64,000 nucleotides of DNA from the NCBI GenBank assembly GCA_004556745.1, contig SFFY01000008.1, forward strand, positions 1 through 64,000, given 5' to 3'. Below are positions 26,903 to 35,542 of the stretch, in pieces. Within the stretch, counting starts at the first letter, position 1, and each line of letters begins with the position of its first letter. Origin of the DNA: Bacteroidales bacterium (GTDB lineage Bacteria; Bacteroidota; Bacteroidia; Bacteroidales; Bacteroidaceae). Position numbers and translations under genes: made by a program. The notes under the pieces were generated by a model. The model saw nothing but the letters and a program-made list of their open reading frames with translations, was not told the DNA's origin and made no database searches.

Positions 26903-27598
26903 CTACTTGCGGGCTTGCTGCAAATAATTCTTTACAAAGGGATTGGAGAGAAACTCTACGGGGGCAGCCTGCACGATGCGCGTGATCTGCGAGGTCATCA
27001 CGGGTGAGGGGTATTGGCTGCACATAAGCATGAACACGCCGGGACCAAGGGGGTTGTCGTAGTTTTCGGTGACGAATTGCACATCGAGGTCTTCAGACTG
27101 TCTGTTGAGTTTGGCAAGGTGCCGACCCACGGCTTTGTCGATGTCGTCGGGCGAGGCACCGGCATACATCATGCGCATGCTTTTGCGGTGGAGCTCCCAA
27201 ATCTCATTGTCGAGGCGGTTCTTTTCTCTGAAAAACTTATAGAGCTTGTCGTTGAGCGGGCCGCCGGAGACGCGCTGCTCCACGTTGTCGACCTGCACGG
27301 AGAGTTTGCCGTTTTCGAGCACCACGGGCATCACGCAGTCGCCTTCGGAATAGAGCAGTGCCATCATCACGGAGTCTACGTCGCCGTCGAAAGAGAAGCG
27401 TCCGTGCTCCATGCGGCAGGAGTCGAGGCAAACGGTGGAGGTCTGCACGGTGGCGAAACCGTCGGGCGTAAGGCGGAGGTACATCATCCGTCCGTCGAGG
27501 GAGGAAACAGAGGATTTGCCGTCGATATTATATTGCTCCGCGCAGGAAGTGAGGAGCAAGGTAGCGAATGAGAGGAGCAGATAAAAGTATTTGGGCAT
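26903..27598 (-). CDS. DUF4369-type lipoprotein
   Basis: This 231-residue lipoprotein has the signal MPKYFYLLLSFATLLLTSC. The N-terminal domain (about 22-115) has the DUF4369 pattern: DGRMMYLR, then a Cys/Asp pair (CLDSCRMEHGRFSFDGDVDS) and NGKLSVQVDN. The rest is helical with no thioredoxin domain, unlike longer relatives. It probably sits in the periplasm. The start codon is 2 bases from a MITE-like hairpin element. Confidence 0.78.
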   Translation of the reverse strand: MPKYFYLLLSFATLLLTSCAEQYNIDGKSSVSSLDGRMMYLRLTPDGFATVQTSTVCLDSCRMEHGRFSFDGDVDSVMMALLYSEGDCVMPVVLENGKLSVQVDNVEQRVSGGPLNDKLYKFFREKNRLDNEIWELHRKSMRMMYAGASPDDIDKAVGRHLAKLNRQSEDLDVQFVTENYDNPLGPGVFMLMCSQYPSPVMTSQITRIVQAAPVEFLSNPFVKNYLQQARK

Positions 27599-27600
27599 AC

Positions 27601-27794
27601 TTTAGGGAGGTTCTAAAAATTACGCTTTTCAGGGAGGTTTATCAGGTACTATTTCGGCTGCTTTTTGCTTTTTAGAGCGACCTTTTGTAAGTTTTGGCAG
27701 TCGCATAGCTCGCTATGCTCCTTTCGCAACTTACAAAATCTCATCTCTAAAAACTCAAAAATCAGCTCGACATAATTTTTAGAGCCTCCCTAAA
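27601..27794. mobile_element. family F MITE-like hairpin element
   Basis: The 22-base terminal repeats TTTAGGGAGG-TTCTAAAAATTA and its reverse complement (one mismatch) bound 194 bp. The inside is also palindromic: TTTTGTAAGTT with AACTTACAAAA, and GCATAGCTCGCTATGC at the centre. It codes for nothing, so any transposase would act in trans. Confidence 0.8.
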
Positions 27795-27815
27795 AGAGTT
27801 CTTGCTTTCTGGCTG

Positions 27816-27823
27816 CAAATATA
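27816..27823 (-). promoter_or_regulatory. -7 element upstream of the hairpin element
   Basis: TATATTTG on the minus strand fits TAnnTTTG. It lies just outside the family F element, which separates it from the DUF4369 start codon by about 215 bases. No good -33 box is seen. Confidence 0.4.
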
Positions 27824-27959
27824 CAACGTTCCCTATGAATCATACATTATGATACGTGAAAGTTGCTCGGAAATAAGTTTTTTTGAGAATTGAACCACGA
27901 AAAAGGAGAAATACGTTGCATTTTTTTACATATAGTCAGCGGGGAGGAAGATAGAGAGG

Positions 27960-28180
27960 TGCCTGGAAGGCACTACGGAGCGAAGCGACGGTAACCGGGG
28001 ACGAAGTCCTCGGAGAAGGTTGTTGCTATGGTTCTGCCTGGAAGGCAGTACGCCTGTGGCAATGTATAAAGAGCATGTCCTGTGGCGTAGTGTCTTCCAG
28101 GCACATCGTCCTCGCATCGCTTATCCGAGGACTTCGTCCCCGGTTACCATCGCTTCGCTCTGTACTGCCTTCCCGGCAGA
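27960..28180. repeat. family C double-hairpin element, copy 2
   Basis: Same plan as copy 1. Here the loop-proximal stem reads GGGGACGAAGTCCTCGG on the left and CCGAGGACTTCGTCCCC on the right, so both arms changed together relative to copy 1. It lies after the Mfd stop codon on the minus strand. Confidence 0.85.
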
Positions 28181-28224
28181 TAGCACACCAATCACACCAT
28201 CATTTCAGTATTATAATGATGCCC

Positions 28225-31200
28225 CTACCCTACCATCTCTTGCATCACTTTGAGGGCTTCGCCTACGCTCGGCACGTCGGCAAAGGACATGCGCAGGCGT
28301 TCGCCCACATTCTGCATTTTGCAACGGCGGAAGTTGGCGGTGGCATAAGAGAGGATACGGTCGAAAAGTTCGCTTTTGTAGAAGGGGCTGTCGGAATGGA
28401 CGAACATGAGGATCATCTTGCCGTTTTTCAAAATCAGGCGCTCCACGCCGGCGCGGCGGCCGAGGCGGCGCAGGGGCACGATTTGCAGCAAGGCCTTTCC
28501 TTCCTCGGTCATCGGTCCGAAGCGGTCCTCCATGCGCTGGCGGAACTGCTCCAAAGCCTCGTCGGAGTCGATACTGTCGAGCTCGCGATAGAGGAGCATG
28601 CGCTCGCTGCTGCCCGGCACGTAGGTTTCGGGGAAGAAAGCGCGGAGGTCGCACTCTACGTTGCACTCGTCCACAAAGGCATCGCCCTCTGCCTTGGCGG
28701 CAGCATCGGGCTCGTCGGCATAAAGATTGGCAAACTCGTCGTTTTTGAGTTCGGCCACGGCCTGAGAGAGGATTTTCTGGTAGGTTTCATATCCAAGGTC
28801 GGCAATGAAGCCGCTCTGCTCCGCTCCGAGCAGGTTGCCCGCGCCGCGAATGTCGAGGTCCTGCATGGCGATGTGTATGCCGCTGCCGAGGTCGCTGTAA
28901 TTTTCTATGGCCTGCAAGCGGCGGCGCGCGTCGTCGGGCAGGAGGGAAAGCGGCGGAGCGAGGAGGTAGCAGAAGGCCTTGCGTGCGCCGCGCCCCACAC
29001 GGCCGCGCATCTGGTGGAGGTCGGAAAGGCCGAAGTGGTGCGCCGCGTCGATGATTATGGTATTGGCGTTGGGAATGTCGATGCCGTTTTCCACGATGGT
29101 GGTGGAGATGAGCACGTCGTAGTCGTGGTTGATGAAGTCGGTGACAATCTTTTCCAAGCGGTCGGGCGGCATCTGCCCGTGGCCGATGCAGACGCGGGCG
29201 TCGGGCACCTGCCGCTGCACCACGGCTTGAAGATTGGGCAGCGCGGAGATGCGGTTCGACACAATGAAGACCTGCCCGTTGCGGCTCATCTCGAAATTGA
29301 CGGCCTCGCCGATCAGTTCGGCGTTGAAGGTGTGCACCTCGGTCTGTATGGGGCGGCGGTTGGGGGGCGGCGTTTGAATGACGGAGAAGTCGCGGGCGCC
29401 CATCAGGGAGAATTGCAGCGTGCGCGGTATGGGCGTGGCCGACATGGTGAGCGTGTCGATGTTCACGCGCAGCTGGCGGAGTTTTTCCTTGACGCTTACG
29501 CCGAATTTTTGTTCCTCGTCGATGATGAGCAGGCCGAGGTCGTGCCACTGCACGGACTTGCCGATGAGTTTGTGCGTGCCGACGAGAATATTGATTTTCC
29601 CCTCTTTCAGGTCGGCGAGCACGGCTTTGGTCTGCGCCGTGGAGCGGGCGCGGCTGAGGTAGTCCACACGTACGGGGAAGTCTTTGAGGCGGGCGGCAAA
29701 GGTTTTGTAGTGCTGCAAGGCGAGCACCGTGGTGGGCACGAGCACTGCCACCTGCTTGTTGTCGCAGGCGGCTTTGAGGGCGGCGCGGACGGCAATCTCC
29801 GTCTTGCCAAACCCAACGTCGCCGCACACGAGGCGGTCCATGGGCTTGCGGCTTTCCATGTCGGCCTTCACCTCGGCAGTGACGCGGAGTTGGTCGGGAG
29901 TGTCCTCGTAGGCGAAGCCGGCTTCCAGTTCGTGTTGCAGGAAGGAGTCTTTGCTAAACGCGAAGCCCTGCTCCTCCTTGCGCCGGGCATAAAGCCTGAT
30001 GAGGTCGCGGGCGATGTCCTTAATCTTCTTCTTGGTGCGCTCCTTGAGTTTTTCCCACGCGCCCGTGCCGAGGTGGCTGAGTTGCGGCGGGGTGCCCTCG
30101 TTGCCCTTGTATTTGCTGAGTTTGTGGAGGGCGTGAATGGAGACGAACACGGAGTCGTCGTTTTTGAAGGCAAGTTTGATGACTTCCTGCATCTCGCCGC
30201 CCGCGCCGGGAATGCGCACCAGCCCTACGAACCGCCCGATGCCGTGGTCAATGTGCACGATGAAGTCGCCCGGCTTGAACTGCATGAGTTCTTTGAGCGT
30301 CAAAGCCATCTTGGAGTCGCGGGCGTGGTCGGAGCGGAGGTTGTATTTGTGGAAACGGTCGAAGATCTGGTGGTCGGTGAAGAAGGCGAGGCGCAGCGTC
30401 TCGTCGACAAATCCCTCGTGCAGCGTTTTCTTGACTGGTTCGAACGGGTCGGCATTGATTTCTTCAAAGATGCTTTTCAGGCGGTCGGTCTGCTTCTCGC
30501 TGTCGGCAAGGATAAAGACGCGGCAGCCCGAGAGGCGCAGGTCGCGGAGGGTTTTGGCCAGCAGCTCGAAGTTTTTGTGGAAGAGGGGCTGGCGCGCGAT
30601 TTGGAATTTCACGGTGGCAGCCGCCATGCCGAGGGTGTGCGCCCCGATGCAGATGCGCTGTAAATGCGCCAGACCGTGCAACAGGGTGTCGCCGCCCGTG
30701 AGCAGGCGCTCGCTTTGCAGTTTGCGGCGCATCTCCTCGGCCTCCGCCTCGCTGGTGGCCTGCTCTATGACGGCCTGCCGCGAGAAGCCTTCGCGGTAGA
30801 TGCGCTCCACCTCGTCGTGAACGAAGGCGAGGTCGCGCACCACGAGGCAGGCATCGTCGGGGAGGTAGTCGGTGAACGGCACCAACTCGCCCGTCGCGCC
30901 GCCGATATCGGGCACGATGTCGGCAGTCTGCAAACGCTCTTGCGACAACTGGGTGCTGACTTCGAAGGTTCGGATTGAGTCGACCTCATCGCCGAAGAAG
31001 TCAATGCGGAAAGGATATTCGGAGGAATAGGAATAGACATCTAGGATACTGCCGCGCACGGCATATTCGCCCGGCTCGTACACGTAGTCCTTGCGCTTGA
31101 AGCCCTGCGCGAGGAGGTTGTTGGAAATTTCCGTAAGGTCGCGGTTCTCGCCCACTTTGAGCGAGAAGGTGCGCTCTGCCACGCTCTGCGGCGGCGCGAC

Positions 31201-31620
31201 GCGCTCTGCCAAGGCGGCGGGAAAGGTGACAATATATAATAGGTCCGCCGGGGCATCTGCTTTCCGATATTCCGAGAGCCGGTTGAGCACGTCGGTGCGC
31301 AGTATCTCGTTGGCAGCATCGTGCTGCGCGTATTTCACGGCGCGGCGGTAGGTGGAGGGATAGAAGCACACTGTGTCGTCGCCCAGCATCTGGTGCAGGT
31401 CGTGATAGAAATACCCGGCTTCTTCCTCGTCGTTGAGCACGAAGAGGAACGGACGCCGCACGGCCTTGCGATGGGCAAGGGCGGCGAAGGCAACGGGTGC
31501 CGACGAGGCATGCAACCCCTCGCAGTGCGTCAGCGCGGGCTGCCCGTCGTGCAACACTTTGGCAAGCGCGGCAACGCCAGGGTGGGCGGCATAAAGCGGT
31601 AAAAGGTCTTCTATCTGCAT
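28225..31620 (-). CDS. mfd: transcription-repair coupling factor Mfd
   Basis: This 1131-residue ATPase removes stalled RNA polymerase and recruits UvrA. The N-terminal UvrB-like region spans about 20-330. The RNA-polymerase interaction (CarD) domain is near 440-520 (FKPGDFIVHIDHGIGRFVGL). Walker A GFGKTE is at about 602 and the DEEQ box (IDEEQKFGV) at about 700. The helicase second lobe has SNRISALPNLQ and QMRGRVGR, and the TRCF C-terminal domain follows. Length is normal for the phylum. It seems to be transcribed alone, with two repeat families upstream. Confidence 0.97.
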   Translation of the reverse strand: MQIEDLLPLYAAHPGVAALAKVLHDGQPALTHCEGLHASSAPVAFAALAHRKAVRRPFLFVLNDEEEAGYFYHDLHQMLGDDTVCFYPSTYRRAVKYAQHDAANEILRTDVLNRLSEYRKADAPADLLYIVTFPAALAERVAPPQSVAERTFSLKVGENRDLTEISNNLLAQGFKRKDYVYEPGEYAVRGSILDVYSYSSEYPFRIDFFGDEVDSIRTFEVSTQLSQERLQTADIVPDIGGATGELVPFTDYLPDDACLVVRDLAFVHDEVERIYREGFSRQAVIEQATSEAEAEEMRRKLQSERLLTGGDTLLHGLAHLQRICIGAHTLGMAAATVKFQIARQPLFHKNFELLAKTLRDLRLSGCRVFILADSEKQTDRLKSIFEEINADPFEPVKKTLHEGFVDETLRLAFFTDHQIFDRFHKYNLRSDHARDSKMALTLKELMQFKPGDFIVHIDHGIGRFVGLVRIPGAGGEMQEVIKLAFKNDDSVFVSIHALHKLSKYKGNEGTPPQLSHLGTGAWEKLKERTKKKIKDIARDLIRLYARRKEEQGFAFSKDSFLQHELEAGFAYEDTPDQLRVTAEVKADMESRKPMDRLVCGDVGFGKTEIAVRAALKAACDNKQVAVLVPTTVLALQHYKTFAARLKDFPVRVDYLSRARSTAQTKAVLADLKEGKINILVGTHKLIGKSVQWHDLGLLIIDEEQKFGVSVKEKLRQLRVNIDTLTMSATPIPRTLQFSLMGARDFSVIQTPPPNRRPIQTEVHTFNAELIGEAVNFEMSRNGQVFIVSNRISALPNLQAVVQRQVPDARVCIGHGQMPPDRLEKIVTDFINHDYDVLISTTIVENGIDIPNANTIIIDAAHHFGLSDLHQMRGRVGRGARKAFCYLLAPPLSLLPDDARRRLQAIENYSDLGSGIHIAMQDLDIRGAGNLLGAEQSGFIADLGYETYQKILSQAVAELKNDEFANLYADEPDAAAKAEGDAFVDECNVECDLRAFFPETYVPGSSERMLLYRELDSIDSDEALEQFRQRMEDRFGPMTEEGKALLQIVPLRRLGRRAGVERLILKNGKMILMFVHSDSPFYKSELFDRILSYATANFRRCKMQNVGERLRMSFADVPSVGEALKVMQEMVG

Positions 31621-31661
31621 GAGAAAGGATAACTTTAAGATAAAACCAACAATTTAATTCT

Positions 31662-31901
31662 GCCCACGAGATATTTTTTGCCCACGAATTTCACGAATTT
31701 ACACGAATTACATGTCCTCTGTATTAATGGCGACCTGTACGGTCGCACGAATTTTCACGAATACAAGCGAGCGCGGTCTAAAATCTCTCAATCATTGAAT
31801 TAGTGTGATTAGTGCGACCGAACAGGTCGCCATTTAATTCATTGGGAACACTTCGTGTAGATTCGTGTGATTCGTGGGCAAATAAAATAACTCGTGGGCA
31901 A
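31662..31901. repeat. family G CACGAAT inverted-repeat element
   Basis: Nested arms read TGCCCACGAG, TGCCCACGAATTTCACGAAT and TTACACGAATT on the left; the right side mirrors them (TTCGTGTAGATTCGTGTGAT, TCGTGGGCA, CTCGTGGGCA). An inner hairpin ATGGCGACCTG / CAGGTCGCCAT sits inside. It starts 42 bases upstream of the mfd start, so it may lie in its leader. Confidence 0.8.
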
Positions 31902-31948
31902 AACAAACACGTTTGTTTTATCGATATTTACCATTTGGCGCACTCGGC

Positions 31949-32040
31949 GGGCGTTTTGCAAAACGCCCCTACTCGTGAGGCCTTGAACGTATTGGTAATT
32001 ATTGTTTGCGTAAAGTAGGGGCGTTTTGCAAAACGCCCGG
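31949..32040. repeat. family B pair, tail-to-tail
   Basis: Two GGGCGTTTTGCAAAACGCCC palindromes at 31949-31968 and 32018-32038 face each other with their CTAC/GTAG tails inward. This is the opposite arrangement to the doublets at 38836, 43929 and 48307. The inner flank CTCGTGAGGCCTTG matches the outer flank of the 48307 copy. Confidence 0.8.
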
Positions 32041-32067
32041 GAAATCGTTAATATCAGAATACAAAAG

Positions 32068-32096
32068 CGGGCACCGGGCTGTTGGCCCGATGCCCG
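32068..32096 (-). terminator. terminator of ppiD
   Basis: CGGGCACCGGGC pairs with GCCCGATGCCCG. On the minus strand it is followed by CTTTTGT, 26 bases after the ppiD stop. Confidence 0.8.
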
Positions 32097-32121
32097 TTAT
32101 GATAGAAAGTGAGTTTCTTGT

Positions 32122-34317
32122 TTAGAACTGGTAGCGGTGGTCTACTACTTCGGCCTTCTTCGTCATCAGGTAGGTGAAGACGGAATTGTAGGTGCGCTGA
32201 CCGGCGGTCTGACCAAGGCGAGACACTTCGGAAGCCTCGTCGAACTTCTCTGCGCCCTTGCTCTTGCCCGTTACCTTAACCATATACACGGCACCGGCAC
32301 CAACAACGGGAGCGGAACATTTGCCGACGGCGGTCTTGGCAATCGTGCCGGCGAGGATAGGCTCGGGCGTGCCAACACCCATCAACTGGGGATAGCCTGA
32401 GAAGGTCTGGTTGGGCAATGCTTCGCGGATTGCACCCTTCTGCTTCATCACGTCTTCAAGCGTCTTGGCGGCTTTGAGGCGTTCGGCAATGAGGGCACCC
32501 TTCTTCTGCTGCTTCACAACGGTGGTGAGGAACGTCTTGACGTCGGCGTTGTCCCAAGGCAGATAGCCTTCGTCGTTGGTAGCCGTCACGAGCACTACGA
32601 GCAGGTGGTCGTTGCTGCGGCCACATTCGTAGAGACGGGAAACGTCGCCGGCCTTAGCCTCGTCGAAGATCCAGCGGGCTGCGTCCTTGGCCTGCGAGCC
32701 GCCGATGCGCTGCGGGATAAAGTTGTTCATGGGGCTGTAACCCGTGAGGTCGGTAACGACAAACGTGTTCTTGGCGGCATTTTTCTCAATATCCTCAATC
32801 GTCTTGTTCTCGGCGAGGAAGCGGTTGAACTTGCTCAGTTCGTTTTCATAGGTCTTCTTGGAGAAGTTGAGCGTGCATTTCACGATGGCCACCTTATACT
32901 TCGTCACGATGTTGCGACGGTCGAGCACCTGTGCTACCACTGCGCCCTGATCATTGGCAATGATGTCGGCAGAGTTGGCGGGAATGGTGTAGAGTTTATT
33001 GATATAGAACGCATTTTCATCGTTCAAGCCAAAAGTTTCGTACTGTGCAGAGGTGAGCCATACGGAGTCGGTGCGCTGGCCGTACTTCTTGGCGAGTTCT
33101 GCGAAGGAGGCACCGCCTTTGAGCGCCGTGAGAATGCTGTCGGCCTGTGCCTTGCGCTTTTCGGGCGTTTCGGCTACGCTGACAATCTGACGGTAGAGGA
33201 TAGAGTCGGGTGCCTGAACCTTCGACACGAGTTTATAAGTGTTGATCGTGTTGTCGGAAGCGTTGTAGTAAGTTGCCTTCACGCTGCCAACGGCCAAAGA
33301 GTCGAGGTTCTTGGAAACGTCGTACATGCGCTGGAATGCCTTCTTGCTCATGGGCAGGTCGGAATACTGAACCTCAGAACCGCTCTTGCGCACCACGGCT
33401 GCCACGTCCTCGCCGGCTTCAAGTTCTTCCTGCAAGCCCTGCACCTTGGCCATGAGGTCGGCGCGGTCTTGGGCAGAAGCCACTACGCTCACGTCAATCA
33501 ACTTAATGTCGCGCGTTTCGGCGGGGCTGTAAAACTGCGTCTTGTAAGTCTTGTAGGCTGCCTTGAGGTCGTCGTCGGTCACGGTGATTTCCTTATCGTC
33601 GATGCTGCTGTAAGGCACGGCGGCGATTTCAGCGTTGGTCAGTTCAGCGCGCTCGTCGAAATTCATCTTAGCCGAAACGGGGTTAGAGATGTAACCCATG
33701 GCAAAGAGCATGTTGAACTTGTTGTTGAGCAATTCCTGGCGGAGCTGCTTTTCGGTGTAGGTCCAAAGGTTCTTGATGATTTCGAGCTGTTCCACGGCTT
33801 CGCCGTTCTGTGCCTGCTTGGCCTGTGCCACAGTCTTGTCGTAGTCTTTGAGGAAGGCCTGAAGCTGTGCGAGGTCAAACTTGCCCGTCTGCTGGTTGGG
33901 GAAGATGCTGGCCATCATTTGCAGCGACTGTGCTTCGCCGTTGCGGAGTGCTTCCTGCACTTCGCCGTCGGTCACGAAGAGGCCAAGTTTATCGGCTTCG
34001 TGCTCGATGATTTTGGAAGAAACGAACTGCTGCCACACCTGGTCGCGGATTTGCTCCGTCTCACTGTCTGTGAGCGTGCCTTCCTGACCTTGCATCTGCT
34101 TTTGCAGTTTGCGGAATTCGAGCTGCTCGTCCACAAGGTTCTGGAAATCCTGAATGGAAAGTTTTTCTCCATACACTTCGCCCACCTGACTGCGGTTGAT
34201 GGCGGAGGTAGTTTCGATGGAGCGGAAAAATTCTTCAGCAATGAAAGCAAAAAGAGCCAAGCCGAGCACACCTACGAGCAAGGCGCCTTTCTTTCTGATG
34301 GATTGTAATGCTGCCAT
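32122..34317 (-). CDS. ppiD: PpiD-like membrane-anchored peptidylprolyl isomerase
   Basis: This 731-residue protein has an N-terminal membrane anchor (GALLVGVLGLALFAFIAEEF, about 12-31) and a SurA_N-like chaperone region with the long Q/E-rich helices. Parvulin-like domains lie in the middle (around 345-450, AELAKKYGQRTDSVWLTSA). A second PPIase-like part follows near 600-700. By family it helps newly exported proteins fold at the SecYEG exit. It follows lptC on the same strand across a 380-base gap holding a family C element, and a -7 element at 34661 may give it its own transcript. Confidence 0.92.
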   Translation of the reverse strand: MAALQSIRKKGALLVGVLGLALFAFIAEEFFRSIETTSAINRSQVGEVYGEKLSIQDFQNLVDEQLEFRKLQKQMQGQEGTLTDSETEQIRDQVWQQFVSSKIIEHEADKLGLFVTDGEVQEALRNGEAQSLQMMASIFPNQQTGKFDLAQLQAFLKDYDKTVAQAKQAQNGEAVEQLEIIKNLWTYTEKQLRQELLNNKFNMLFAMGYISNPVSAKMNFDERAELTNAEIAAVPYSSIDDKEITVTDDDLKAAYKTYKTQFYSPAETRDIKLIDVSVVASAQDRADLMAKVQGLQEELEAGEDVAAVVRKSGSEVQYSDLPMSKKAFQRMYDVSKNLDSLAVGSVKATYYNASDNTINTYKLVSKVQAPDSILYRQIVSVAETPEKRKAQADSILTALKGGASFAELAKKYGQRTDSVWLTSAQYETFGLNDENAFYINKLYTIPANSADIIANDQGAVVAQVLDRRNIVTKYKVAIVKCTLNFSKKTYENELSKFNRFLAENKTIEDIEKNAAKNTFVVTDLTGYSPMNNFIPQRIGGSQAKDAARWIFDEAKAGDVSRLYECGRSNDHLLVVLVTATNDEGYLPWDNADVKTFLTTVVKQQKKGALIAERLKAAKTLEDVMKQKGAIREALPNQTFSGYPQLMGVGTPEPILAGTIAKTAVGKCSAPVVGAGAVYMVKVTGKSKGAEKFDEASEVSRLGQTAGQRTYNSVFTYLMTKKAEVVDHRYQF

Positions 34318-34369
34318 TTGTTTTGATAGATTATTTGTTTTGTTAGATTATATTCTTTGTCTTTGATAA

Positions 34370-34586
34370 GTGCCTGGAAGGCACTACAAAAGCTTAGCTT
34401 TTTGATAACCGGGGACGAAGTCCTCGGTGGGGCATTGCGATGACGATGTGCCTGGAAGGCACTACGCCATAGGACGAGGCAGAACCACAGGCGTACTGCC
34501 TTCCAGGCAGAACCTTTGCTATTGCTTTCACCGAGGACTTCGTCCCCGGTTACCATCGCTTCGCTCTGTACTGCCTTCCAGGCAGC
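34370..34586. repeat. family C double-hairpin element, copy 3
   Basis: Same plan as copies 1 and 2, with GGGGACGAAGTCCTCGG / CCGAGGACTTCGTCCCC stems. The left GGAGCG..GCGACG segment is replaced by AAAAGCTTAGCTTTTT, a separate small palindrome. It lies between a predicted ppiD promoter and the ppiD start. Confidence 0.85.
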
Positions 34587-34660
34587 ATGTCCTCGTGCTT
34601 TTGTTAAGATGTATGCCACTTTTGCCCCTTATCTTATATGGAAAGGGCATTTATGACGCG

Positions 34661-34668
34661 CAAAGGTA
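34661..34668 (-). promoter_or_regulatory. -7 element upstream of ppiD
   Basis: TACCTTTG on the minus strand fits TAnnTTTG. With it, the ppiD leader would be about 340 bases and include the whole family C copy 3. The -33 box is not convincing. Confidence 0.4.
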
Positions 34669-34699
34669 GCAAAAAAAAGGGAATATGTGCTTTATCTGC

Positions 34700-35536
34700 C
34701 TATTTTTTTGCCTTTTGCTGCGCAGAGAGTGTGTTTTTCACCTCCACTTTCTGCTGACCGGAAGGGTGCTCTTTGCCGCGCGGCTGTGCCTTTTCGCGGA
34801 GCGGCGGGAGCGTGTCGGGCGGCGTGGCCTCGGAGGCAGTGCCTGCCGGGGCGGCGGGCGCAGCGAGGGGGTCGCCCTCTTCTTCCATGGGCGCGAAACC
34901 GCGACTTCGCTTCACGTAGAAACTTTGTACGCGCTGGTCTGTTACGAGGGCGCGGAGATAGTCGCCTTCAATGTCGCGGTCGGGCTTGATGAGGTGGAAA
35001 TACACATCGGTTTTCAGTTCGCCGCTCTGCACGTCCCAGAAGAGTTCCTCGGTGGTGAGTTGCGTACCGTCCTCTTTGTCAATCAGTTCCACGTGTCCGC
35101 GCAATTCCCAAAGGCGTTGGTCGTAGAAGTAGGCGGTGTCGGCGGTGATATACATGTTCACCTTGAACTTGCGGTCGTAGCGTTCGAGGAAAATTCCTTT
35201 GGGAAACTCCCAGCGTTCGGGCTTCGTCTTGTCGAACACCTGCCATTCCTCCGTGATGACTTTGTACTTGATAAAGCCCGAATCGGAGATGAGTTTGCTC
35301 ACGCCGTAACTGACCATCACGGGCAGGGAGTCGCGGTTGCGCACCGCGTCGCCCATCGGCGGCGCTTCCGTGCCGCAGCCTGCGAGCACGCCGGGCAGCA
35401 CGGCTGTAAAGCAAATCAGCACTGCCAGCCACGCGCCGCGCACGGCACGAAAAAAGGTCGCCGCCACGCCTTTCGGGGCATGGTGGCAACCAAGTTTGTT
35501 ACCTCTATATATATAATATTGTGTAGGTAGCGCCAT
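34700..35536 (-). CDS. lptC: LPS export periplasmic protein LptC
   Basis: This protein of 278 residues or fewer has a late signal/lipobox-like segment (AVLICFTAVLPGVLAGCG, about 38-55). An LptC domain follows with the repeated jellyroll pattern (WEFPKGIFLERYDRKFKVNM, TADTAYFYDQRLWELRGHVE). The C-terminal 60 residues are proline- and lysine-rich. The first 23 codons include an AT-only motif and look non-coding, so a GTG start at about 35467 is likely better. LptC passes lipopolysaccharide from LptBFG to the LptA bridge; the OstA/LptA-like partner is at 6049-7692. It follows the barrel gene by 6 bases. Confidence 0.85.
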   Translation of the reverse strand: MALPTQYYIYRGNKLGCHHAPKGVAATFFRAVRGAWLAVLICFTAVLPGVLAGCGTEAPPMGDAVRNRDSLPVMVSYGVSKLISDSGFIKYKVITEEWQVFDKTKPERWEFPKGIFLERYDRKFKVNMYITADTAYFYDQRLWELRGHVELIDKEDGTQLTTEELFWDVQSGELKTDVYFHLIKPDRDIEGDYLRALVTDQRVQSFYVKRSRGFAPMEEEGDPLAAPAAPAGTASEATPPDTLPPLREKAQPRGKEHPSGQQKVEVKNTLSAQQKAKK

Positions 35537-35542
35537 TGCTAA

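Noticed and set aside
28075..30663. 862-codon open frame on the plus strand opposite mfd
   Set aside because: It lies wholly antisense to mfd, is Val/Ala/Gly/His/Glu-rich as expected for the complement of a GC-rich gene, and has no recognisable domain or promoter.
32605..34308. 567-codon plus-strand frame opposite ppiD
   Set aside because: Antisense shadow of a clear gene; composition matches complement bias.
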